Source of the DNA: VXPQ01 sp964608315
GTDB lineage: Bacteria > Bacteroidota > Rhodothermia > Rhodothermales > VXPQ01
DNA: 64,000 nucleotides
Direction: 5' to 3'
Assembly (NCBI GenBank): GCA_964608315.1
Contig: CAZSNF010000001.1
Location: forward strand, 1-64,000
In this document: positions 16,848 through 25,983 of the stretch, in pieces
How the letters are laid out: each line of letters opens with the position of its first letter
How positions within the stretch are numbered: position 1 is the first letter of the stretch
The notes under the pieces: generated by a model
Databases searched by the model: none
The model's input: the letters and a program-made list of their open reading frames with translations, nothing else
Told to the model about the DNA's origin: nothing
Position numbers and translations under genes: made by a program

Positions 16848-17057
16848 ATGGGCTGCGTCCCCGTCCTGTTTTCCGATCCTGCATCGCCTTTGGCGTTCTT
16901 CTGCATGGTCGAACGACCGTTCGCGGGGCGTTTCCGCGCAATAAAGCAGGGTCCGCTCCGTTTTAACGCAGCGTTCTGCGCGGGAAGGAATCTTTGCTGC
17001 GGTTTTATTTGTTAGCGTACCCTGCCGTGGGGCGTATCCGCGCGGCGTCGATCATGT

Positions 17058-17076
17058 TTTGATCAGCGTATTCTTA
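17058..17076 (+). repeat. Solo dispersed-repeat end abutting copy A2
   Basis: TTTGATCAGCGTATTCTTA, a right-end motif that runs head-to-head straight into the left end of copy A2. The DNA from 16848 to 17057 shows no gene. Confidence 0.75.
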
Positions 17077-17333
17077 AGGAACCTCTGATTAATTCTGCAA
17101 AGTTCAGAGGCTGCGAGGGACGCGCTGGCAAGGAATGACGAAGCAATGCGGCAGGTCCCGCATAATGAGGAATGACGCGGCCAGCGCGTTCCTCGCGGCC
17201 TCCCGAAGGGCGCTTCGCGTCCGCTGCGCCCGAATCCGTAGCGTATGCCGCTGATTTCAACGATGTCGTCATAATGTCGCTGTACGCGCGAACGCGAAGC
17301 GCTGATCGAAGTAGAATTAATCAGAGGTTCCTT
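17076..17333 (-). repeat. Full-length dispersed inverted-repeat element (copy A2)
   Basis: 258 bp, in the opposite orientation to A1. The left terminus AAGGAACCTCTGATTAATTC and the reverse complement of the right terminus match at 22 of 23 bases. Relative to A1 the terminus has three substitutions and all three occur at both ends. The internal stem GCGAGGGACGCGCTGGC / GCCAGCGCGTTCCTCGC is again paired, with one G·U. The element ends 4 nt before the ATG of the first S46 peptidase and so forms its upstream region. Confidence 0.9.
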
Positions 17334-17337
17334 AACC

Positions 17338-19587
17338 ATGTATAAACGCATCCGGTTCGTTCTGGTTTTTCCGCTGCTTTCGCTGCTTGCCGCCTGCGCG
17401 GGCAGCAAGGAGACGGCGTCTTCCGGCGATTCCGCAGTTGCGATGGGTCCTGTGACGCCTGCGGAGGTCCCGGCCACAATGCTGGTCCACGAGCCGCTCC
17501 AGCCTGCGCCGGCGCAACGCGTTGATTCCACGATAATCCGCGCCGGACGTTTCGATCAGGGCAAAATGTGGACGTTCGATCACCCTCCGGTCGAATATTT
17601 TTCCGAAACGTACGGTTTTTCTCCGGACGACGAATGGTTTCGGCATGCCCGGTTGGGTACGCTGCGCATTCCGGGCTGTACGGCTTCGTTCGTGTCGCCC
17701 AGGGGGCTCGTGTTAACCAATCATCATTGCGCCCGCAGCCACGCTGCAGACGTTGCCCTGAAAGGCGAGCGGATCCTGGACGACGGGTTTTACGCCCGGT
17801 CGCTGGAAGAGGAACGTTCGGCGCCCGGCATGTGGGCCGATCGCCTGGTCGATATTCGGGACATAACGCCCGAGGCGGACGCCGCAGTCGCCGGCATTGC
17901 AGACGAGGCCGAGCGCGAGCGGGCGCGGGAAGAAGCCATCCGGCGGGCGCAAGAGCGCATTGAGGCGGAGGCGGGAGCGGGGCATCATGTCGAAACGATT
18001 TCTCTCTATGACGGGGCGGTATGGTCCGCCTACGTTTTTCGGCGCTATACCGACCTCCGGCTGGCGCTCATTCCCGAATTGAACATAGGGTTTTTCGGCG
18101 GCGATCCAGACAATTTCACCTATCCCCGGTATACCCTCGATATTGCCTTTTTTCGGGTATACGAAAACGGCGAGCCATTAAATGTCCGTTATTATTTTCC
18201 CATGAATAGCGAAGGGGTGCAGGAGGGGGATGCGGTATTTGTGGTCGGGAATCCTGGCTCTACGTTCAGGCTGTCCACCGTGGCGGAGTTACTGTTTCGC
18301 CGCGATGTGCAGGAACCCGCCATTCTGGATCTGATCGAAACCCGCCTTGCCGCGCTGGAGACGTTGCGCTCCGAGGAGGATTCGGAAGGGCAGGAGGCAC
18401 TCGTCAACCAGATTTTTTCGTTGCAAAATGCCCGCAAATTGTATGCGGGCCGCGTGAAAGCGCTGAACGATCCCGTTGTGCTCGCCCGCCGCATGGACGC
18501 CGAGGCGCAGTTTGCGGAAGCGATCAGGGAGGGACCTGCGCTCAGCGAGCGGTACGGCGATCTTATCGGGCGAATGCGGGAAGTACAGGAGCGAAAGCGC
18601 GCCTATGAGGACGCCTACCGGGCGTTCCTTGCGCTGAATCCGGCTTCTTCGCTGGGCGCCGCCGTGCTTCGCCGCGCCCTGATCGTGCATGATTACGACG
18701 GTTCGCCGGATACGCCGCGGGAGATTTCGGATACGGTGCGCGAGGAGCTTGCCCGTATTGAGGATCAGCCCGCCGCAATGCAGGCTGCGTTTCTGGCGGC
18801 GCGGCTCGAGACGCTGGCGGCGCGCCTGGGCCTGGAGCGCATTCCGGGCCTCGATATGTCCGTTGCGGAGTCCCCGGAGGAGGCGGCGCAGTATGTGGTG
18901 GCGCATTCGGCGCTTTCGGAAGGAGCCGGCGCCATGGAAGCGTTGCAATCCGGCGCCATTCCGGAACACGATCCGGCCCTGCGGCTTGCGCTGGCCATCG
19001 CCGAAGAATTGGCGGCCTACCGTCAGGCCATGGCGGGGCTTTCTGCGGAGGAACAGGCGCTTGCGCAACAAATCGGGCAGGCCCGTTATGCCGCGTACGG
19101 CGTCGGGACGCCCCCCGACGCGACGTTTTCCCTTCGCATTGCGGACGGGGTGGTGCAAGGTTATCCGTATAACGGCACGGTCGCGCCGCCCTGGACGACC
19201 TACTATGGGTTGTACGATCATTATTATTCGTATGGCCCCGATACGCCATGGGACATACCGCCGCGCTGGCGGACGCCGCCGGGGAGCTTCGCCCTGAATA
19301 CGCCGCTGAATTTCGTCTCCACCAACGATGCCGTCGGCGGCAACTCGGGATCTCCGGTCATTGATCCGGACTTGCGCCTGACAGGACTTCTCTTCGACGG
19401 CAATATCGAGAGCTTGTCCGGGGATTTTATTTACCTGACGGACCGGTCTCGCAGCATTTCGGTCGATGCGCGCGGCATCCTCGAAGCGCTCGACGATATG
19501 TACGATGCGGATCGCCTGGTTCTGGAAACGACCGAGGGACATTTTGTCGAAACAGAGGAAGCAGCCGACGCTATCTTGTCTGAATAG
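17338..19587 (+). CDS. S46 dipeptidyl-peptidase, DPP7-like, lipoprotein
   Basis: A 749-residue S46 serine peptidase that removes dipeptides from peptide N-termini, a step in proteinaceous nutrient use in the Bacteroidota envelope. A lipobox (LLAAC, Cys20) predicts membrane anchoring. The chymotrypsin-fold residues lie in TNHHC (127-131), GGDPDNFTYPRY with the following Asp, and Ser670 in GGNSGSPV. The residue 18 after the catalytic Ser, which decides P1 preference in the family (Arg in DPP11, Gly in DPP7), is Gly688 in LFDGNIE, indicating hydrophobic or broad P1 preference, not acidic. An α-helical insertion (about 330-600) is normal. Repeat copy A2 ends 4 nt upstream of the ATG. A second S46 gene follows 7 nt after the stop. 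Confidence 0.95.
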   Translation: MYKRIRFVLVFPLLSLLAACAGSKETASSGDSAVAMGPVTPAEVPATMLVHEPLQPAPAQRVDSTIIRAGRFDQGKMWTFDHPPVEYFSETYGFSPDDEWFRHARLGTLRIPGCTASFVSPRGLVLTNHHCARSHAADVALKGERILDDGFYARSLEEERSAPGMWADRLVDIRDITPEADAAVAGIADEAERERAREEAIRRAQERIEAEAGAGHHVETISLYDGAVWSAYVFRRYTDLRLALIPELNIGFFGGDPDNFTYPRYTLDIAFFRVYENGEPLNVRYYFPMNSEGVQEGDAVFVVGNPGSTFRLSTVAELLFRRDVQEPAILDLIETRLAALETLRSEEDSEGQEALVNQIFSLQNARKLYAGRVKALNDPVVLARRMDAEAQFAEAIREGPALSERYGDLIGRMREVQERKRAYEDAYRAFLALNPASSLGAAVLRRALIVHDYDGSPDTPREISDTVREELARIEDQPAAMQAAFLAARLETLAARLGLERIPGLDMSVAESPEEAAQYVVAHSALSEGAGAMEALQSGAIPEHDPALRLALAIAEELAAYRQAMAGLSAEEQALAQQIGQARYAAYGVGTPPDATFSLRIADGVVQGYPYNGTVAPPWTTYYGLYDHYYSYGPDTPWDIPPRWRTPPGSFALNTPLNFVSTNDAVGGNSGSPVIDPDLRLTGLLFDGNIESLSGDFIYLTDRSRSISVDARGILEALDDMYDADRLVLETTEGHFVETEEAADAILSE

Positions 19588-19594
19588 ATTCTTT

Positions 19595-21937
19595 ATGCGC
19601 ATGACATCTCCCCGAAAGCGCGCTATCGCCGTTCTGCTGTTGTTGCTGGCCTGGACGGGATGCGGCGGAAGCAGCCAGGTTGTTTCCGTCGTGGAGCGCC
19701 CCGGCCCGACCGGGCCGGCGCCTGCGACGGAAGTTTTTCCTGTGGACCCGCCCGCCGCTCGCTTGCCTGCCGCATTGCCCGAGATCAAGGCGGGGCGGTT
19801 CGATACGGGAAAAATGTGGACATTCGAGGATCCTCCGGCAGATTATTTCGAGGAAGCGTATGGATTCAGGCCGGACTCCGCATGGTTTGCCCGGGCGCGC
19901 CTCGGAGCGTTGCGGCTTCCGAATTGTTCGGCCTCGTTCGTTTCGCCGGACGGCCTCATTCTTACGAACCATCATTGCGTCCGCGAAAGCATTTCGGAGG
20001 TGACGCGCGAGGGCGAGGCATTGCTGGATGAGGGATTTTACGCCGATTCGCCCGGGGCTGAACGCAAGGTCGAGGGGCTCTATGCGGAGCAGCTGGTGGA
20101 TATTCGGGATATTACGGAAGAGGTTTACGGGCGGGCGTCGTTTGCAGAGGATGCTTCCCCCGAGTCCCGCAGGCGGTCGGGCCGCGCAGGCCGGGACATG
20201 GAGCGGCGCGACCTTTCGGCGGCGGGCCGGGAACGAAGGATGGAGCGTATGGAAGAACGCATGAATGCCGAAGCCCAGGCCCGGGATTCGATGTTGGCGG
20301 TGCAGGTGGTCGAACTGTACTACGGCGGGCGGTATTCAGCCTATACGTTCCGTCGCTATGACGATATTCGACTGGTTTTTGCGCCGGAATTGCAGATTGG
20401 CGCTTTCGGCGGCGACCCGGACAATTTCACGTATCCCCGGTATAGTTTCGATTTCAGTTTTTTGCGGGCATGGGATGCGGACGGCGCCCCCTTGCGTACG
20501 CCGCATTATTTTGCCTGGGACGAGGATGGAGCGCAGGAAGGCGAGGCGGTCTTTGTGGTGGGCAACCCGGGTACGACAAGTCGTTTGGCGACGGTCGGGC
20601 AACTGGAATTCGAGCGGGATTATATGTTGCCCGCCGCGCTCGACGCGTTGCGGGACCGGATGCGGGTTCTGGAAGAATACATGGAAGAAGAAGAGATTTC
20701 GACCCGGGAATACGATCTGCGCAACGCCTGGCGCCAGATTTCGAATCAGTTCAAAAAACATGAAGGGGAACTGGCCGGGCTGCGCGATTCGCTGCTGATT
20801 GCACGGCGCATGACGGCGGAACGGGACCTGGCCGCCGCCATTGCCGCCGTGGATTCGCTGGATGAGAAATATGGTCATGCGATTGGTGAGATCGCCCGTT
20901 TGCAGCGCTCCAGGGAAGCTATGGCGGACAAGAATCGGGCTTTTCTGTTTTTTGGCTCGGCGGCGTTCGATTCCCGCGTGCTGGTGCGGGCCGCGTACGG
21001 GTATGTGATTGGCTTGATGAGGCAGCGGGGCATGCCCCCGGACGAAATCGAGGAGGTTCTGGAGGAGGCGCTGGATATGGAAAATTGGCCCCCGGAACTG
21101 GAAAAGCGCATGCTCGCTGTGCGCCTGCGCGAATTCTTGCGGTATCTCGGCGAAAACGATCCGACGGTGAATCGTTTGTTGCAGGGACAAACGCCGGAAG
21201 AGGCCGCCGATCGGATCGTGTCCGACACCGCATTGCAGGATTCCGCCCGGTACGCGGCGTTGCTGGAAGAGGGCTTTTGGGGCAGCGGCGATCCGGCGGA
21301 AGCGCTGGCGCGGGCTGTGACTCCGCTGTTTTTGTCCATACAGCAGCAGCAATCCGGCCTGGAAAGCAGGGAGGAGGAGTTGGGCGCGCTGTTGTCTCTG
21401 GCCCGGTTTGCATTATATGGCACGGAGATTCCCCCGGATGCAACGTTTTCGTTGCGCATCGCCGATGGCGTCGTGGCGGACTATCCCTATAACGGTACGG
21501 TGGCGCCTCCCCATACCACCTTGTTCGGGATGTACGATCATTATTATTCGTACGGCGGCGAAGACACCGATTGGGATTTGCCGGACCGGTGGCTCTCGCC
21601 TCCTGACTCGCTGGATCGGTCCACGCCCGTGAATCTGGTCACCACAAACGATATTACCGGCGGCAATTCCGGTTCGCCGCTGCTGGACAAGGACCTGCGG
21701 GTCACAGGCGTGGCGTTCGACAGCAATATCGATGCATTGCAAAACACGTATGTATACCTGGATGAACGAGGCCGCGCCGTATCGGTCGACGCCCGGGGAA
21801 TTCTGGAGGCGCTGGAGCATATGTACGGGGCGGATCGCATTGTTCGGGAGTTGTTGCGCGGCGGCGATTCGCAGGCAGGGAACGGAAATACGGGGCAGGA
21901 TGCGCCGGCGGACGAGCGTGCAAACGGATCCGAATAA
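19595..21937 (+). CDS. S46 dipeptidyl-peptidase, second tandem copy
   Basis: A 780-residue paralogue of the preceding gene, 7 nt downstream. A hydrophobic N-terminus with Cys23 (LAWTGC) suggests a lipoprotein, though the lipobox is imperfect. Active-site blocks are TNHHC (124-128), GGDPDNFTYPRY and Ser692 in GGNSGSPL. The P1-selecting position, 18 residues after the serine, is Ser710 (AFDSNID), neither the Gly of DPP7 nor the Arg of DPP11, so its specificity probably differs from its neighbour. It carries an Arg/Glu/Met-rich charged insertion (about 190-225) absent from the first copy. The start at 19595 is preferred; earlier in-frame codons lie inside the first gene. 19601 is an alternative. 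Confidence 0.94.
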   Translation: MRMTSPRKRAIAVLLLLLAWTGCGGSSQVVSVVERPGPTGPAPATEVFPVDPPAARLPAALPEIKAGRFDTGKMWTFEDPPADYFEEAYGFRPDSAWFARARLGALRLPNCSASFVSPDGLILTNHHCVRESISEVTREGEALLDEGFYADSPGAERKVEGLYAEQLVDIRDITEEVYGRASFAEDASPESRRRSGRAGRDMERRDLSAAGRERRMERMEERMNAEAQARDSMLAVQVVELYYGGRYSAYTFRRYDDIRLVFAPELQIGAFGGDPDNFTYPRYSFDFSFLRAWDADGAPLRTPHYFAWDEDGAQEGEAVFVVGNPGTTSRLATVGQLEFERDYMLPAALDALRDRMRVLEEYMEEEEISTREYDLRNAWRQISNQFKKHEGELAGLRDSLLIARRMTAERDLAAAIAAVDSLDEKYGHAIGEIARLQRSREAMADKNRAFLFFGSAAFDSRVLVRAAYGYVIGLMRQRGMPPDEIEEVLEEALDMENWPPELEKRMLAVRLREFLRYLGENDPTVNRLLQGQTPEEAADRIVSDTALQDSARYAALLEEGFWGSGDPAEALARAVTPLFLSIQQQQSGLESREEELGALLSLARFALYGTEIPPDATFSLRIADGVVADYPYNGTVAPPHTTLFGMYDHYYSYGGEDTDWDLPDRWLSPPDSLDRSTPVNLVTTNDITGGNSGSPLLDKDLRVTGVAFDSNIDALQNTYVYLDERGRAVSVDARGILEALEHMYGADRIVRELLRGGDSQAGNGNTGQDAPADERANGSE

Positions 21938-21949
21938 TTTCGCGACGAA

Positions 21950-24601
21950 ATGCCCAGCGTGGAGAAAAAAGGGCGAACGCCGCTCATGCGGCAGTATTAC
22001 GCCATCAAGGCAAAGCATCCGCACGCGTTGCTCCTTTTCAGGATGGGGGATTTTTTCGAGACGTTCGACGAGGATGCAAAGCAAGTCAGCAAGACGCTCG
22101 GGATTGCCCTGACCAAGCGTTCCAACGGCAAGGCGTACGACGTTCCGCTTGCCGGTTTCCCGCATCATGCGCTGGATACGTATTTGCCGAAACTGATCGA
22201 GGCCGGTTTTCGGGTGGCCGTGTGCGAACAAACAGAAGACCCGAGCCAGACCCAAACGCTGGTGAAACGCGATGTGGTGGAGGTGGTCACGCCGGGCGTT
22301 TATTTCGACGTGAATCTGCTGGATCCGAAGCAATCCAATTATCTGACGGCCCTGTGGCTGGATGGCGGGCGAGGCGGCATGGCGTTTCTGGATGCATCCA
22401 CGGGAGAATTTTATGTCAGCGAGGGGACGCGAGAAGAATTATTCGATCTCGCGCAAGCCCTCCAGCCGGTTGAGATGCTTGTGCCCCGGAGCCGTCGGGA
22501 CGATGTGCCCCGCGGGTCGTTTGTGTTGACGCCCGTCGAGGATTGGGTCTTCGGATATGATTTTGCCCGCAAGACCCTGCTGAACCATTTCGGTACGCAT
22601 TCGCTGAAGGGGTTCGGCGTAGAGGGCTTGCGGCTTGGCGCGGTGGCTGCGGGCGTCGCCATGCATTATCTCGCCGAAACGCAGAAGGGACGCCTGGTGC
22701 ATGTGCGCAAACTCGCTCCATACGACAGCGCCAGCCATATGACGCTGGATCCGCAAACGAAGCGGAATATGGAACTGGTTGCGCCGCTCCATGGACAGGG
22801 GCGGGAGGATACGCTGATAGGCATTCTGGACCGGACGAAAACGCCCATGGGCGGGCGGCAACTTCGCCGGTGGCTGGTGCGGCCCCTGCGCAAGGTGGCG
22901 GCCATCGAGCGTCGCCTCGACGCCGTCGAGGATTTTTTCCGGTCGCGCCCGCTGCGTATGCAATTGGGCGAGCAACTGGAGCAGATGGGCGATCTGGAGC
23001 GCCTTGCCGTCCGCATTGCTACGGGGCGGGCGACGCCGCGGGATATGGTGGCCGTTAAACTGGCTCTTCGGCAGATTCCCGCCATCAGGCAACTGCTCTC
23101 CTCCCGGGAGGACGGCGCCTCTGCCGCGTTGCGGGAAGCCGGGGAAGAACTTACCGAACATGCCGATCTGGTCGATTTGATCGGGCGAGCGCTCGTGGAC
23201 AATCCGCTTGCCGCCGCGGGGGGAGGCGGATTGATTCGGGACGGCTACGACGCGAAGCTGGACGAGTTGCGGAACATTGCCCGTTCGGGAAAGGATTGGC
23301 TGGCCCGGATGCAAAAAAAAGAAATCGAACGCACGGGCATTTCCTCGCTCAAGATTGGTTTCAACAAGGTTTTCGGGTATTATCTGGAAGTGACCAATAC
23401 GCACAAGGACAAGGTGCCGGACGATTATATCCGCAAACAGACCCTGGTCAATGCGGAGCGCTACATTGTGCCGGAACTGAAGGAATACGAGGAAAAAATT
23501 CTGACCGCCGAGGAGCGCATCGACGCCATCGAGGCGAACCTTTTCGCCGAATTGCGCGCCGCGGTCGCCCGGCATACCGACGCCTTGCAACGCAACGCCC
23601 TGTTGCTGGGCCGGGTGGATTGTTATGCGGCGCTGGCCGACGCAGCCGTACGTTTCGGGTATGTGCGGCCCGAAGTGCATGACGGACGAACCCTTGAAAT
23701 AGAAGGCGGGCGACATCCCGTGGTGGAGCAGGCCCTTCCTGCGGGCGAGCCGTTTATTCCGAATTCCATTTACCTGGATCCCGACGACGCCCAGATCGTC
23801 ATTATTACGGGCCCGAATATGGCGGGAAAGAGCGTCGTGTTGCGGCAAACGGGTTTGATCGTGCTGCTGTCCCAGGCAGGCTCGTTCGTGCCGGCGGAGT
23901 CCGCCCGCATTGGCGTCGTGGACCGGATATTCACGCGGGTCGGGGCTTCCGACAACCTGGCTGAGGGCGAAAGCACGTTCCTCGTCGAGATGAACGAGAC
24001 GGCCAACATTTTGAACAATGCTACGCCGCGTTCCCTCATTTTGCTGGACGAAGTGGGGCGCGGAACCAGCACCTTCGACGGGTTGTCCATCGCATGGGCG
24101 CTGGTGGAATATCTGCACGAGCGAGAGGATGTGGCGGCCCGGACGCTGTTCGCTACGCATTACCACGAGTTGAACGAATTGGCGAATCGATACGACCGCG
24201 TACGCACCGCGTGCATCCGGGTGGAAGAGCATGAAGGGCGCGTGATCTTTTTGCGCAAACTGGCTCCGGAAGGCGCCGATCATTCGTTCGGGATCGAAGT
24301 GGCGCGCATGGCGGGGCTCCCGGAGCCGGTCATTGCTCGCGCGCGTCAGATTCTGGAGCAACTGGAAAGCCGGCGTACGGAGGTCGATGCGGGCGGGCAA
24401 GGCGACGTGCGCGCCGCCATGCCTGCTCCCGGGGATATGCCCCCGGCTTCCGCCGGGCAGTTTCAGATGTCCCTTTTCGACGCCAAAGCCGATCCGACAG
24501 GCGAGGCGCTGAAGGAAAGCCTGAGCGCGCTGGACCTGGATCGGATGACGCCGCTTGAGGCCTTGCAGCAACTTCACGCTCTCCGGCGATTGCTGGATTG
24601 A
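21950..24601 (+). CDS. mutS: DNA mismatch repair protein MutS
   Basis: MutS recognises mismatches and recruits MutL. The 883-residue protein has the mismatch-binding Phe-x-Glu element in GDFFETF (33-39), connector and lever domains, and the ABC-type ATPase: Walker A GPNMAGKS with Lys627, Walker B LILLDEVGRGTS, and the downstream ATHYHEL switch. The C-terminal tail includes a short β-clamp-like QMSLF motif (QFQMSLFDA). Length and order are those of MutS1. It begins 12 nt after the second S46 gene, so it may be co-transcribed with the peptidases. Confidence 0.98.
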   Translation: MPSVEKKGRTPLMRQYYAIKAKHPHALLLFRMGDFFETFDEDAKQVSKTLGIALTKRSNGKAYDVPLAGFPHHALDTYLPKLIEAGFRVAVCEQTEDPSQTQTLVKRDVVEVVTPGVYFDVNLLDPKQSNYLTALWLDGGRGGMAFLDASTGEFYVSEGTREELFDLAQALQPVEMLVPRSRRDDVPRGSFVLTPVEDWVFGYDFARKTLLNHFGTHSLKGFGVEGLRLGAVAAGVAMHYLAETQKGRLVHVRKLAPYDSASHMTLDPQTKRNMELVAPLHGQGREDTLIGILDRTKTPMGGRQLRRWLVRPLRKVAAIERRLDAVEDFFRSRPLRMQLGEQLEQMGDLERLAVRIATGRATPRDMVAVKLALRQIPAIRQLLSSREDGASAALREAGEELTEHADLVDLIGRALVDNPLAAAGGGGLIRDGYDAKLDELRNIARSGKDWLARMQKKEIERTGISSLKIGFNKVFGYYLEVTNTHKDKVPDDYIRKQTLVNAERYIVPELKEYEEKILTAEERIDAIEANLFAELRAAVARHTDALQRNALLLGRVDCYAALADAAVRFGYVRPEVHDGRTLEIEGGRHPVVEQALPAGEPFIPNSIYLDPDDAQIVIITGPNMAGKSVVLRQTGLIVLLSQAGSFVPAESARIGVVDRIFTRVGASDNLAEGESTFLVEMNETANILNNATPRSLILLDEVGRGTSTFDGLSIAWALVEYLHEREDVAARTLFATHYHELNELANRYDRVRTACIRVEEHEGRVIFLRKLAPEGADHSFGIEVARMAGLPEPVIARARQILEQLESRRTEVDAGGQGDVRAAMPAPGDMPPASAGQFQMSLFDAKADPTGEALKESLSALDLDRMTPLEALQQLHALRRLLD

Positions 24602-24635
24602 GGGCAAGGCAGGACGATGCGGGGCGGTCCTCCGG

Positions 24636-24663
24636 GATTTGCGGACTTGATCAGAGTATCCTT
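24636..24663 (+). repeat. Solo dispersed-repeat end between mutS and purD
   Basis: GATTTGCGGACTTGATCAGA followed by GTATCCTT, the GCGGACTTG subtype of the right end, about 30 nt upstream of the purD start. Confidence 0.85.
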
Positions 24664-24693
24664 ATAAAAAATAGTAACGGAACGACCGTTCTC

Positions 24694-25983
24694 ATGCGCA
24701 TACTCGTTATCGGAAGCGGGGGCCGTGAACATGCTATCGTGCATAGCTTGTCCGAATCGGGAGGAAAACACACGTTATTCGCTGCTCCGGGAAATGGGGG
24801 GATTCGCGAGACGGCTTCGACCGTTCCCATCCGGGCGGACGACATCGAAAATCTGGTGCGTTTTGCGTGCGCGGAGCGGATTGATCTGACCGTTGTGGGA
24901 CCCGAACAACCCCTTACGCTGGGCATTGCGGATCGTTTTGAGCAGGAGGGGATGGCGATTATGGGGCCGAGTGCGGCCGCCGCCCGGCTGGAAGGGTCGA
25001 AGGCGTTCGCCAAGGCATTCATGGAGCGTCGGGGCATTCCCACCGCACGCTACCGGACCTTTGGCGCGGACGAGTACGACCGGGCAGTGGCCTGTGTCCG
25101 GGAATCCGGCGCGCCGGTGGTGGTCAAGGCGAGCGGCCTGGCGGCGGGCAAAGGCGCCGTGGTATGCGCTGCCGTGGACGAGGCGGTGGAAACCCTGAGG
25201 TTCATGTTACGCGAGCAAGGGTTCGGCGCGGCGGGGACCGAAGTGGTCGTGGAGGAATATATGGAAGGGGAAGAGGCAAGCATATTCGCTTTGTGCGATG
25301 GGGAGGACTATGCGCTTCTTGCTCCTGCCCAGGATCACAAGCGCGTCGGGGAGGGCGATACGGGACCCAATACCGGCGGGATGGGCGCCTATGCGCCGGT
25401 GCCCCTCGTAACGGACGACCTGCTGGCCGCGGTGCGCGACCGGATCGTGGCCCCGACATTGCAGGGCATGGTCGAGGAAGGATATCCGTACCGAGGCGTA
25501 TTGTACTGCGGGTTGATGATGACGACGGAAGGTCCCAGGGTCATCGAATACAATTGCCGTTTCGGAGACCCGGAGGCCCAGGTGATCTTGCCGCTTCTCG
25601 CCAGCGATGCGCTTGATGTGTTCGAGGCGACGGCCCGGGGAGGGCTTGGCGGCGCGGCATTGTCTCTGAAGCCCGGCGCAGCGGCGTGCGTCGTGCTGGC
25701 TTCCGGCGGTTATCCGGGGCGCTACGAAACGGGATTTCCAATCCGGGGGCTGGAAAAGGCGCGCGCGGGGCGGGACGTCATGGTGTTTCACGCAGGCACG
25801 GCCCCCGGGCGGCAGGAGGGAGAGGGGGAGCCGGTGACGTCCGGCGGGCGCGTGCTCGGCGTTACGGGGCTTGGCGGAGACCTTCGGGAAGCCCTGGATC
25901 GCGCCTACGAATCTGCGAGTTGCATTTCGTTCGAAAATATGCAGTTCAGGCGAGATATAGGAAAACGAGGGCTGCATTCGTGA
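24694..25983 (+). CDS. purD: Phosphoribosylamine-glycine ligase PurD
   Basis: PurD ligates glycine to 5-phosphoribosylamine with ATP in step two of de novo purine synthesis. The 429-residue ATP-grasp protein begins MRILVIGSGGREHAI, the family start, and contains GPEQPL, VVKASGLAAGKGA, the EEYMEGEEAS lid segment and GGMGAYAP. An in-frame extension upstream would cross the repeat end at 24,636 and is rejected. The stop TGA overlaps the ATG of the NHL gene by one base. The other pathway gene in the window, purM, is 36 kb away. Confidence 0.97.
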   Translation: MRILVIGSGGREHAIVHSLSESGGKHTLFAAPGNGGIRETASTVPIRADDIENLVRFACAERIDLTVVGPEQPLTLGIADRFEQEGMAIMGPSAAAARLEGSKAFAKAFMERRGIPTARYRTFGADEYDRAVACVRESGAPVVVKASGLAAGKGAVVCAAVDEAVETLRFMLREQGFGAAGTEVVVEEYMEGEEASIFALCDGEDYALLAPAQDHKRVGEGDTGPNTGGMGAYAPVPLVTDDLLAAVRDRIVAPTLQGMVEEGYPYRGVLYCGLMMTTEGPRVIEYNCRFGDPEAQVILPLLASDALDVFEATARGGLGGAALSLKPGAAACVVLASGGYPGRYETGFPIRGLEKARAGRDVMVFHAGTAPGRQEGEGEPVTSGGRVLGVTGLGGDLREALDRAYESASCISFENMQFRRDIGKRGLHS

